Positions 52,170-59,345 of a DNA stretch of 64,000 nucleotides are shown in pieces. Under the pieces are notes generated by a model. It worked only from the letters and a program-made list of their open reading frames with translations, searched no databases and was not told where the DNA came from. Position 1 is the stretch's first letter; every line of letters begins with the position of its first letter. The stretch lies in contig NZ_CAKMTJ010000002.1 of the NCBI RefSeq assembly GCF_928392795.1, positions 62,001-126,000 of the forward strand, given 5' to 3'. Source of the DNA: Rothia nasimurium. Its GTDB lineage: Bacteria; Actinomycetota; Actinomycetes; Actinomycetales; Micrococcaceae. The position numbers and the translations under genes were made by a program.

Positions 52170-52377
52170 GAGGCCTCCTCGGGACTGGTGCGGGTGGGCT
52201 ACTGCCCACCCTGGTGAGACACGTACAGAGATGACCTTACCGCCTCTTGCTTAACATCGCATGAATTCTTCAACGACCTGTCTAGCAGACTGAGCCGCTC
52301 TACAGCGAAAGCACGCGGAACAGGGCCCTACTACCTGCCAGGTATGCCCAAAAACTCATTTATCTGCACCCGGCAAA

Positions 52378-52411
52378 AGTGTTATGTTGATTCGTCTGAA
52401 CTTTTAACACT
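52378..52411 (+). promoter_or_regulatory. Inverted repeat in the promoter region of the OCD-family gene
   Basis: AGTGTTA (52378-52384) and TAACACT (52405-52411) are perfect complements 20 bp apart, located 20-50 bp before the TTG start. The segment between is AT-rich and includes TTGATT. It may be a regulator site. Confidence 0.35.
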
Positions 52412-52431
52412 CACAGTTGGAGATCCCCCGC

Positions 52432-53616
52432 TTGACTTCACACGACGCCTACCTCAACGCAGCCGTTGACCCCGAACTCAACCCCGTCTTCCCCCGCATC
52501 GACTTCCGCTACCTCTCAGAAGCCGACATGATTGCGGCGGGCGTAGAAGACGTCGCCGCCTGCACCGATGCCATGGAAGAAGCCCTGGCCCTGCACGCCC
52601 GCGGCGACTACCGCATGGCCGGCCACAACGGCGAATCCCACGGCGCTAAGGTACAGTTCCCCGTCAACCCCGCCCACGAAGGCATGCCCGCCGACGGCCC
52701 CGACCGCCGCTACGTCGCCATGCCCGCCTACCTGGGCGGCTCCTTCCGCACCATGGGCGTCAAAACCTACGCTTCTAACATCGACAACCGCGAGATTGGC
52801 CTACCCCGCTCCATTCTCATGCTCACCCTCAACGACGCAACCTCCGGCGCCCCCCTCGCCTACATGAGCGCCAACCTACTCTCGGCCTACCGCACCGGCT
52901 GCGCCTCCGGCGTCGGCGCCCGCCGCTTCGCCCCCAAGAACGCCAAAGTGCTCGGCCTGCTGGGCCCCGGCGTCATCGCCAAAGCAACTGTTGCAGCCCT
53001 CATCGAAGCCCGCCCCACGGTCGACACCATCAAGGTACTCGGCCGCTCCCAAAAAGGCATCGACACCTTCATCAGCTGGGCCGAAGAAACCTACCCCGGC
53101 ATGAACGTCATCGCCGTTGAAGAACTCGAAGAAGTTGTGCGCGACTCAGACATCGTCACCTTCTGCACCTCGATTCACGTGGGTAACCCCGAAACCTACC
53201 CCACCGTCCGCCGCGAATGGGTCAAGCCCGGCGCCTTCTTCGCCATGCCAGCCGCCTGCAACCTCGACGAAGGCATGTTCGAACCTGACGTGCGTAAACT
53301 CGTCGACAACGCCGGTATGTACGACGCCTGGGCCGAAGAAACCGAACCCGGCAAGTCCCATAACTACGTATCCATCATCGGTTGCAAGTTCAACGACCGC
53401 ATCCACAACGGCCTCATGGCCCCAGAAGAACTACGCGACATGGGCGAAGCCCTCAACCACCCCGCCCCCGAGGACGACGAAGAAAAAATCACCGTCTACT
53501 CCGTCGGCGGCATGCCCATCGAGGACGTCGCCTGGGGCACCGTGGTCTACCGCAACGCCGTCCGCAAGGGTATCGGCACCGTGCTGAACCTCTGGGACGT
53601 CCCCGCAATGTCCTAG
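52432..53616 (+). CDS. Ornithine cyclodeaminase/mu-crystallin family protein
   Basis: 394 aa. The NAD-binding Rossmann motif is VLGLLGPGVIAKATVAALIEARP (G-x-G-x-x variant GLLGPGV), preceded by the family substrate-binding residues in GVKTYASN and LSAYRTGCASGVGARRFAP. The N-terminus PRIDFRYLSEADMIAAGV is also typical. Compared with ornithine cyclodeaminase (about 330-350 aa) it has an extra C-terminal part. Some annotations call this long subgroup tyramine oxidase subunit B; I cannot confirm that activity. The TTG at 52432 is preferred, since TTGGAG (52417-52422) stands 9 nt before it; an in-frame TTG at 52417 would include that site. Strong GC codon bias suggests good expression. Confidence 0.8.
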   Translation: MTSHDAYLNAAVDPELNPVFPRIDFRYLSEADMIAAGVEDVAACTDAMEEALALHARGDYRMAGHNGESHGAKVQFPVNPAHEGMPADGPDRRYVAMPAYLGGSFRTMGVKTYASNIDNREIGLPRSILMLTLNDATSGAPLAYMSANLLSAYRTGCASGVGARRFAPKNAKVLGLLGPGVIAKATVAALIEARPTVDTIKVLGRSQKGIDTFISWAEETYPGMNVIAVEELEEVVRDSDIVTFCTSIHVGNPETYPTVRREWVKPGAFFAMPAACNLDEGMFEPDVRKLVDNAGMYDAWAEETEPGKSHNYVSIIGCKFNDRIHNGLMAPEELRDMGEALNHPAPEDDEEKITVYSVGGMPIEDVAWGTVVYRNAVRKGIGTVLNLWDVPAMS

Positions 53617-53629
53617 CCCTCGGGTACGC

Positions 53630-53666
53630 AAAAGGACGCCGGTGAGTAGTTCACCGGCGTCCTTTT
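53630..53666. terminator. Terminator with inverted GGACGCC pair
   Basis: Perfect 16-bp arms (53630-53645 and 53651-53666), AAAAGGACGCCGGTGA and its complement, with a GTAGT loop and T/A-runs at both ends. Confidence 0.9.
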
Positions 53667-53677
53667 AGTTAAGCGGG

Positions 53678-53792
53678 GGTGCAGGGGGGGCTTTCCCCGG
53701 AAGGCGACTGGCTGGGTCTGGCATGAATCGAGGGAGCGCGCCAGCGCGAGCTCGAGAAGGTTAGTCGCCGGAGGGGAAAGCCCCCCTGCACC
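53678..53792. repeat. Large imperfect inverted repeat downstream of the M13 peptidase gene
   Basis: The arms 53678-53709 and 53763-53792 pair over about 28 positions with one bulged G and a small internal mismatch. The middle holds CTGGCATGAATCGAGGGAGC, which resembles the complement of the REP-like core at 34874 and 42963, and a CGCG-CCAG-CGCG hairpin. It lies between two convergent genes, beside a standard terminator, so it is not needed for termination. Confidence 0.7.
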
Positions 53793-53806
53793 TTATATAG
53801 CTTCTT

Positions 53807-55783
53807 CTACCAGATGCGCACGCGCTCCTCCGGTGCCAGGTAGAGGGCGTTCTCGGGCTGCACATCGAAGGCGGTGTAGAACTCGTCGATGTTGCGAACC
53901 ACTCCGTTGACGCGGAACTCCTCGGGGGAGTGCGGGTCGATCGCCAGGAACATCTCGGCGGTCTGCGGGCGGGTCTTCATGCGCCAGCCCTGGGCCCAGG
54001 AGATGAAGACGCGCTGGGTGGCGGTCAGCCCGTCGATGACGGGTGCGGTTTCGAGGGTGAGGCCCTGGCGTTCCAGGTAAATCTGATATGCCTTGAGCGC
54101 GATGGAGAGGCCGCCCAGGTCGCCGATGTTTTCACCCAGGGTCAGCTCGCCGTTGACGGTGAACTTTTCGGGGTCTAGACCGGTGGGGGTGTAGCCGTTG
54201 TACTGCTCGACCAGGGCCTTGGTGCGGGCGGTGAATTCTTCGCGGTCGGCGTCCGTCCACCAGTTGTTGAGCGCGCCGGTGCCGTCGTACTTGGAGCCCT
54301 GGTCATCGAAGCCGTGGCCGATCTCGTGGCCAATGACGCCGCCGATAGCACCGTAGTTGACGGCGGCGTCCGCGTCCACGTCGAAGTAGGGAGCCTGCAG
54401 AATTGCGGCGGGGAAGACGATTTCGTTGGCCGGGGGCATGTAGTAGGCGTTGACGGTCTGCGGGGTCATGAGCCACTCGGTCTTGTCAACGGGCTCGTTG
54501 ATGCGGTTGATCTGGAACTCGTGCTCGAAGACGCCTGAGCGGCGCAGGTTTTCGAAGAGGTCGTCGGTCAGCTCCAGGGCGGAGTAGTCGCGCCACTTGT
54601 CGGGATAGCCAATCTTGGTGACGAACTTGCTGAGCTTCTCGAGAGCGCGGGCGCGGGTTTCGTCGGTCATCCAGTCCAGGTCGGTGATGGAACGGCGGTA
54701 GGCTTCGAGCAGGTCGTCTACCAGTTCCATCATTTTGGCCTTGTGGGTGGGTGGGAAGTGAATCGCCACGTACTCCTTGCCCAGTTCTTCACCCAGGGAG
54801 CCTTCGACCAGGCCGACGCCGCGCTTCCAGCGGTCACGCAGCTCTTCGGAGCCCGAGAGGGTGCGGCCGTAGAAATCAAAGTTCTCTTCAACGATGGCCT
54901 GGTTGAGGTAGGGGGCACGGGAGTGGGCCATGTGCCAGATGTACCAGAGCTTCCAGATAAAGAGAGGAGCGGTGGCCCACATCTGGGCGGCTGCCTCAAA
55001 ATAGGAGGGCTGGTTAACCACAACGGTACCGGCCTTTTCGGTGGAAATACCCATGCCTGCCAGCCAGGTGGTGAAGGGGAAGCCGGGGAACTTCTCGTCT
55101 AGCTCGGCGGCGTCGACCGGGTTGTAGCGGGCATCGGCGTCGCGGGTGCGCACGTTATCCCAGTGGTGAGAAGCAATTTCGGTTTCGTGGGCGAAGACGG
55201 CGCGAGCGGCGTCTGCCGGTTCAAGCCCGAAGTTCTCGGCCAGGCCGGTCAGCTCAAACATACGCTCAATATGGGCGACGTAGGCCTCACGCAGGTCGGC
55301 GTATTTTTCGTCGCGGTAGTAGGACTCATCGGGCAGACCCAGGCCGGTCTGCGCCAGGTAGAGCACGTACTTCTCGGGGTTCTTCGCATCGATGCTGGTG
55401 TACCAGCCGAAGGGGCCGCCGTGGCCCTGACGGTCAAGTTCAGCCATCACACGCACGAAGTCCTCGGGGGTAGCTGCCTCCAGAACCGGCTGCACTTCGG
55501 CGTGCAGCGGGGCGGCGGCGTCCGCCTCAATTTTTTCGGTGTTCATGAAGGAGGAGTAGAGGGCGCCAATGCGTGAGGACGGCTGCTCGGCTGCGAACTT
55601 CTCGACGATGTCGCGCACGTGTTCCTCGGCGGCATCGCGCAGGAAGTACATGCCGCCGTCGCGGGAGCGGTCGGCGGGGATGACGTGGGCGTCGTACCAG
55701 GTGCCGTTGACGTGACGGAAGAAGTCGTCGGCGGGGCTGGTCGCGGGGTCAAGGAAGCTAGTGTCGATACCTGAGTTAGTCAT
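53807..55783 (-). CDS. M13 family zinc metallopeptidase (PepO/neprilysin-like)
   Basis: 658 aa, the normal length. The zinc site is VIGHEIGHGFDDQGSKYDGTG (HExxH at ~487), with the third ligand in GENIGDLGGLSIALKAY (~549) and substrate-binding NAYYMPPANEIVFPAAILQ. The N-terminal M13 helical domain starts at FLDPATSPADDFFRHVNGTWYD. There is no signal peptide or TM helix, so it is an intracellular oligopeptidase. TAAACT lies 7 nt before the ATG (minus strand), indicating a leaderless mRNA. Two GGCGGCGTCCGC motif copies lie in the gene. Strong GC codon bias. Confidence 0.93.
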   Translation of the reverse strand: MTNSGIDTSFLDPATSPADDFFRHVNGTWYDAHVIPADRSRDGGMYFLRDAAEEHVRDIVEKFAAEQPSSRIGALYSSFMNTEKIEADAAAPLHAEVQPVLEAATPEDFVRVMAELDRQGHGGPFGWYTSIDAKNPEKYVLYLAQTGLGLPDESYYRDEKYADLREAYVAHIERMFELTGLAENFGLEPADAARAVFAHETEIASHHWDNVRTRDADARYNPVDAAELDEKFPGFPFTTWLAGMGISTEKAGTVVVNQPSYFEAAAQMWATAPLFIWKLWYIWHMAHSRAPYLNQAIVEENFDFYGRTLSGSEELRDRWKRGVGLVEGSLGEELGKEYVAIHFPPTHKAKMMELVDDLLEAYRRSITDLDWMTDETRARALEKLSKFVTKIGYPDKWRDYSALELTDDLFENLRRSGVFEHEFQINRINEPVDKTEWLMTPQTVNAYYMPPANEIVFPAAILQAPYFDVDADAAVNYGAIGGVIGHEIGHGFDDQGSKYDGTGALNNWWTDADREEFTARTKALVEQYNGYTPTGLDPEKFTVNGELTLGENIGDLGGLSIALKAYQIYLERQGLTLETAPVIDGLTATQRVFISWAQGWRMKTRPQTAEMFLAIDPHSPEEFRVNGVVRNIDEFYTAFDVQPENALYLAPEERVRIW

Positions 55784-55862
55784 ATCACCTAGTTTAGGGG
55801 TGCGGACGCCACCCGTCAGGTGCCGTGCGCGGGTTCGGCTCAGAGCGTGAGGGAGAGGGGCT

Positions 55863-56264
55863 CTAGCTCACCCAGTTCACCACGCGTAGCGCCTCAACCC
55901 GTTCGAATTCCCGCTCGTTATTCGTGACCACCACCAGTCCACGGCTCCGTGCGTGGGCTGCGATGTGAAGATCGTTCTCGCCGATGATGCGACCTGTCTT
56001 TTGCAGCGTAGCCTTGATGTCACCAAACTGAGCTGCGGCGTCCATGTCGTAGGGCAGCACGGTGAGTCGGGAGAGAAAATCCTCAACTACCCGCATATTG
56101 TGCTCGGGCTGGGCGCTTTTTGCTGCGCCAAAAAACAGTTCAGCTGCTGTAATACTGCTGACGCACAGGCGGCTAGCGTTTTGGTTGAAAGTATCGAGAA
56201 TTTCGGGTGGGCGCCGTTTCATCACATAGATCACGATATTGGTGTCGAGCATATAGGTCAGCAT
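55863..56264 (-). CDS. vapC: VapC-type PIN-domain toxin
   Basis: Ribonuclease toxin, 133 aa. The acidic PIN residues are visible: Asp in YMLDTNIVIYVMK, Glu in SSITAAELFFGAA, Asp in GENDLHIAAHARSRGLVVVTNN, and the C-terminal NNEREFERV. This is the VapC group with a full four-residue acidic site. The start codon overlaps the vapB stop by one base (TAATG), so it is translated together with its antitoxin. Composition is slightly lower in GC than the M13 gene. No defect is visible, so the pair should be active. Confidence 0.92.
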   Translation of the reverse strand: MLTYMLDTNIVIYVMKRRPPEILDTFNQNASRLCVSSITAAELFFGAAKSAQPEHNMRVVEDFLSRLTVLPYDMDAAAQFGDIKATLQKTGRIIGENDLHIAAHARSRGLVVVTNNEREFERVEALRVVNWVS

Positions 56265-56500
56265 TAGAAGTCCTCGCGCTCAGGTTGGCTTCCGTCATCG
56301 CGGGAGCTCATAAAATCATCCGTTACGGCGGGAGCATCCGGGGCGAAGAAGCTGTCCCATACTGCTCCTTCCGGGGCTATGATGCGCTCCAAACCTACTT
56401 TGCGTACATTGACTTTTTTGACGTTTTCGCTAAAACGCATATGCGCGGGCAGGCGAACTGCCTGGGTTCTGTTGTTCATAAAAACTGTTGACTGAGTCAT
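56264..56500 (-). CDS. vapB: VapB-type antitoxin
   Basis: 78 aa. The N-terminal AbrB/SpoVT-like DNA-binding fold is recognisable (STVFMNNRTQAVRLPAHMRF, VRKVGLERIIAPEG). The flexible C-terminus (WDSFFAPDAPAVTDDFMSSRD) would block the VapC active site. AGGAGG precedes the ATG at 56498-56500, so longer upstream frames are rejected. A perfect AT-rich palindrome lies 17-33 bp upstream of the start and is the likely autoregulatory operator of the VapBC complex. Confidence 0.9.
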   Translation of the reverse strand: MTQSTVFMNNRTQAVRLPAHMRFSENVKKVNVRKVGLERIIAPEGAVWDSFFAPDAPAVTDDFMSSRDDGSQPEREDF

Positions 56501-56516
56501 GAGAAACCTCCTGCTA

Positions 56517-56533
56517 TATACATTAAATGTATA
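56517..56533 (-). promoter_or_regulatory. VapBC operator palindrome
   Basis: TATACATT-A-AATGTATA is a perfect 17-bp palindrome with 8-bp arms, in the promoter region of vapBC. The position is the usual one for autoregulation by VapB. Confidence 0.65.
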
Positions 56534-56653
56534 CCTATATTGCTGAGGTGAACAGAGCGTGAGGGGGCGTAACCAAACCGCGCCGCGCTTGGGGTGGCAC
56601 GTGACCGGGACTACGCTTAGACAGTAAGAACACTGATAACTGGAAGGTGAACC

Positions 56654-57502
56654 ATGGGCAAGAAGCCAGAACTCAGCAAGGAACTCAAGCGCTCTAGCGA
56701 CAAGGCACAAAAACGCTACGTGAAGGCATATGCCAAGGCCCTGGACAAGTACGGCGACGAGAAGAAAGCCCGCAAGAAGGCCCAGAAGAAGCTCGAGAAG
56801 AAGTACGAGCTGGTGGGTAAGAAGTACGAAAAAATCGCCGCGAAGGTAAAGGCAGAGAAGAAGTCTGACAAGAAGGACTCGAAGAATGTCGAGACCAAGA
56901 AGTCCCAGAAGGCTAAGAAAGTTGATCCCAAGAAGAGTGAGCCGAAGAAGGCAGATAAGAAGGACTCAAAGAAGAAAACCAAGAAGGGCACAAAGAGCAC
57001 GGCCCAGCGGGAGGCTGAGCTGATTCTGGCTGAGACAGCTGAGAGCCCGGAGGAAGCTGCCGGCTACGAAGAGATCCTTGATGCTGAGAGCCTGGAGCCC
57101 GGCGACCTTGAAGCGTTTGAGGGCGGCCAGGAAGCCCCAGAACTGGATGTTCCCGATGCCGTAACCGAAGTTGGAGAAGACGAGGGGCTGGCCCCTGAAG
57201 AGGCTGATGAGCCCGAAGAGGCCGAGGAACTCTACGAGGAAACCTTCGCCAGCGCTGACCCCGCTGACTTCGACGAAGACCTGACCACCGAACCCCTGGC
57301 CGAGGCCCCTGCCCAGGAGGATGCGGCGTCCGCCCCCGACCTGCAGGATGACGATAACCAGACCTTCCTGGTGGCAGAGGTGCGCCCCCTGGCGGAACTG
57401 ACGCGTGCTGAGCTCTACGAGCTGGCGAAGCAGCTTGAGGTGCCGGGCCGCTCGTCCATGAACAAGGGTGATTTGCTGATTGCGGTGCGCGCCGCTCAGT
57501 AA
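56654..57502 (+). CDS. Charge-segregated Lys-rich / acidic protein with C-terminal Rho-N-like domain
   Basis: 282 aa, cytoplasmic. Residues 1-115 are extremely Lys-rich and likely a helix or coiled coil (KKARKKAQKKLEKKYELVGK, then KSEPKKADKKDSKKKTKKG repeats). Residues 116-235 are strongly acidic (EEADEPEEAEELYEE). The last 40 residues (LAELTRAELYELAKQLEVPG, then SSMNKGDLLIAVRAA) match the Rho N-terminal/SAP-like fold that binds nucleic acid. The Lys-rich part recalls histone-H1-like tails. A role in nucleoid or RNA binding is thus likely, but no characterised homologue is known to me. GAAGGTG precedes the ATG. A motif copy GCGGCGTCCGCC is translated in the acidic linker as Ala-Ala-Ser-Ala. 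Confidence 0.7.
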   Translation: MGKKPELSKELKRSSDKAQKRYVKAYAKALDKYGDEKKARKKAQKKLEKKYELVGKKYEKIAAKVKAEKKSDKKDSKNVETKKSQKAKKVDPKKSEPKKADKKDSKKKTKKGTKSTAQREAELILAETAESPEEAAGYEEILDAESLEPGDLEAFEGGQEAPELDVPDAVTEVGEDEGLAPEEADEPEEAEELYEETFASADPADFDEDLTTEPLAEAPAQEDAASAPDLQDDDNQTFLVAEVRPLAELTRAELYELAKQLEVPGRSSMNKGDLLIAVRAAQ

Positions 57503-57520
57503 AAAACCTCCAGAAACTAC

Positions 57521-57552
57521 TAAAAGGGACCAGAATACTCTGGTCCCTTTTA
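57521..57552 (+). terminator. Terminator after the Lys-rich protein gene
   Basis: Perfect 14-bp arms (57521-57534 and 57539-57552) with loop ATAC, ending in TTTTA. A second, looser pairing of GGACCAGATT (57557-57566) with AATCTGGTCC (near 57611-57621) uses the same GGACCAGA sequence, so the terminator stem may be a partial duplication. Confidence 0.85.
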
Positions 57553-57721
57553 CTTAGGACCAGATTACTCTGCGAAGTCCGTGTACAGATTGAGGAATTT
57601 GGGAGGAATCTGGTCCCTACTCGCACCTGTATAACCACGCCCACCAATACCTGGTGTGACCCGGGTCTGTGAGCAAGACGCTATATACGCTCTCCACGGC
57701 GAAGAGTAGGCTTAAACGCCT

Positions 57722-59239
57722 ATGTCTTCTACGCAAACACACTCTCACCCCGAAACCGGAGCGCACGCGGTCACCGAACCAGCTGCGCACACCGCATCAA
57801 TGCCCGCTGCCCATAAACTAGAGCGCCAGGAGTTCTTGCTCCTGGCCATTATGGTCATCGCGGCCTTCGTGCTGATTCTGAATGAAACCCTGCTGGGCGT
57901 AGCCCTGCCCGACATCATGGCAGACCTGAACATCAGCGCTTCAACCGCCCAGTGGACCTCCACCGGCTTCATGCTGACCATGGCCGTGGTGACTCCGGCT
58001 TCCGGTTTCATCATCTCCCGCTACTCCATTCGCACCGTCTTTGTCGCAGCCATGGCGCTCTTCTCCGTCGGTACCCTGGTGGCAGCTACCGCCCCCGGCA
58101 TCGCCCTCTTGCTGGTCGGACGTGTGCTCCAGGCTGGCGGTACCGGCGTGATGATCCCCCTGCTCATGACCACCATGATGCGCCTGGTTGCCCCCAGCAA
58201 AATCGGTCAGGCTATGGGCATCATCGGCATGGTTATCTCAGCTGCTCCCGCAGCCGGCCCGACTGTCTCAGGCATCATTTTGAACGCCGCTAGCTGGCGC
58301 TGGCTCTTCTGGCTGATTCTGCCCATCGGCATTATCGCTCTGCTAATCGGTCTGCGTCTGGCACCTGCTGAGAAGCCCGAAGGCACCTCACAGAAACTCG
58401 ACATCTTCTCCATCGTGCTTTCCACCCTGGGCTTCGGCGGTCTGGTCTTGGGCCTATCATCTATGGGCGGAGATTCCTCCCACGGCGGCGCTCACCTGCC
58501 CGTCAACCCCTGGGTTGTTGTAGCGGCTGCTGCGGTGCTCCTCGCTATTTTCGTACACCGCCAGATTCAGCTGCAAGACCGCGGCCCCTTCATGGATATG
58601 CGTATCTTCCGCGCCCGCCCCTTCACCCTCACCGTCATCATGACCTCTCTGGGTATGGGCGTCATGCTGGGAACCGCAATTCTGATTCCCCTCTACGCCG
58701 CCAACGTGCTGGGCATGAGCGCCCTGCAGACCGGTCTGATGCTGTTGCCCGGTGGTGTACTCATGGCAGTCTTGAGCCCCGTCGTGGGTCGCCTGTCGGA
58801 CCGCTTCGGTGCCCGCACCCTGGTGGTTCCCGGCGCAGTTCTCTTTAGCGCCTCTATCTGGCTGATGAGCACCTTCAGCACCCAGACTCCCGTCTGGTAC
58901 CTGGTGGGTACCTACATGCTCATGACTTTCGCCCTGCCGCTGGTTAACACCCCCATGATGTCCCTGGGGCTGGGCTCTCTTGATCACGAACTACACGCTT
59001 TCGGTTCCTCGGCTATGACCACCTTCCAGCAGGTGTCGGGCGCGGCAGCTACCGCCCTCTTTGTGGCCCTGCTGGGTATCGGGTCGGCTGCCCACGGCGG
59101 CACCGGCGTAGAGGCCTACATGGCCGGTGTGCACCTGGCCTTCCTGGTAGCAGCCTTCATGTCGCTGGGCTCTATCGTGGTAGCCCTGCTTCTGCCCGCC
59201 GGCAAGCAGGCTGCCGGAAGCGCCCCCATGGCCCACTAG
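57722..59239 (+). CDS. DHA2-family MFS drug efflux transporter
   Basis: 505 aa with fourteen predicted TM helices, characteristic of the DHA2 (QacA/EmrB) group of proton-driven exporters. Hallmarks: LNETLLGVALPDIMADLNISASTAQW in helix 1, the helix 2-3 loop ISRYSIRTVF, motif C in helix 5 (GMVISAAPAAGPTVSGIIL), and GRLSDRFGARTLVVPG in the second half. The first ~35 residues are hydrophilic and His/Ala-rich. A TAGGCT box lies 9 nt before the ATG and no ribosome-binding site is seen, so the transcript is perhaps leaderless. The substrates are unknown; multidrug export is typical. Single gene between two terminators. Confidence 0.9.
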   Translation: MSSTQTHSHPETGAHAVTEPAAHTASMPAAHKLERQEFLLLAIMVIAAFVLILNETLLGVALPDIMADLNISASTAQWTSTGFMLTMAVVTPASGFIISRYSIRTVFVAAMALFSVGTLVAATAPGIALLLVGRVLQAGGTGVMIPLLMTTMMRLVAPSKIGQAMGIIGMVISAAPAAGPTVSGIILNAASWRWLFWLILPIGIIALLIGLRLAPAEKPEGTSQKLDIFSIVLSTLGFGGLVLGLSSMGGDSSHGGAHLPVNPWVVVAAAAVLLAIFVHRQIQLQDRGPFMDMRIFRARPFTLTVIMTSLGMGVMLGTAILIPLYAANVLGMSALQTGLMLLPGGVLMAVLSPVVGRLSDRFGARTLVVPGAVLFSASIWLMSTFSTQTPVWYLVGTYMLMTFALPLVNTPMMSLGLGSLDHELHAFGSSAMTTFQQVSGAAATALFVALLGIGSAAHGGTGVEAYMAGVHLAFLVAAFMSLGSIVVALLLPAGKQAAGSAPMAH

Positions 59240-59264
59240 GGTCGCACCTGCGCTTCACGGATGC

Positions 59265-59321
59265 AAGGACGCCGCCCCCGCCCTCCTGCCATCTGGCAGG
59301 TAGAGCGGGGGCGGCGTCCTT
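59265..59321. terminator. Bidirectional terminator with inverted GGACGCCGCC pair
   Basis: AAGGACGCCGCC (59265-59276) pairs with GGCGGCGTCCTT (59310-59321); the inner CCCGC and CTGCCA parts extend the stem. Very similar to the terminator at 6172-6231, including the CTGCCA / TGGCAG apex. Confidence 0.88.
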
Positions 59322-59345
59322 CTGCTGACCCTCTAACCCCGGGGC

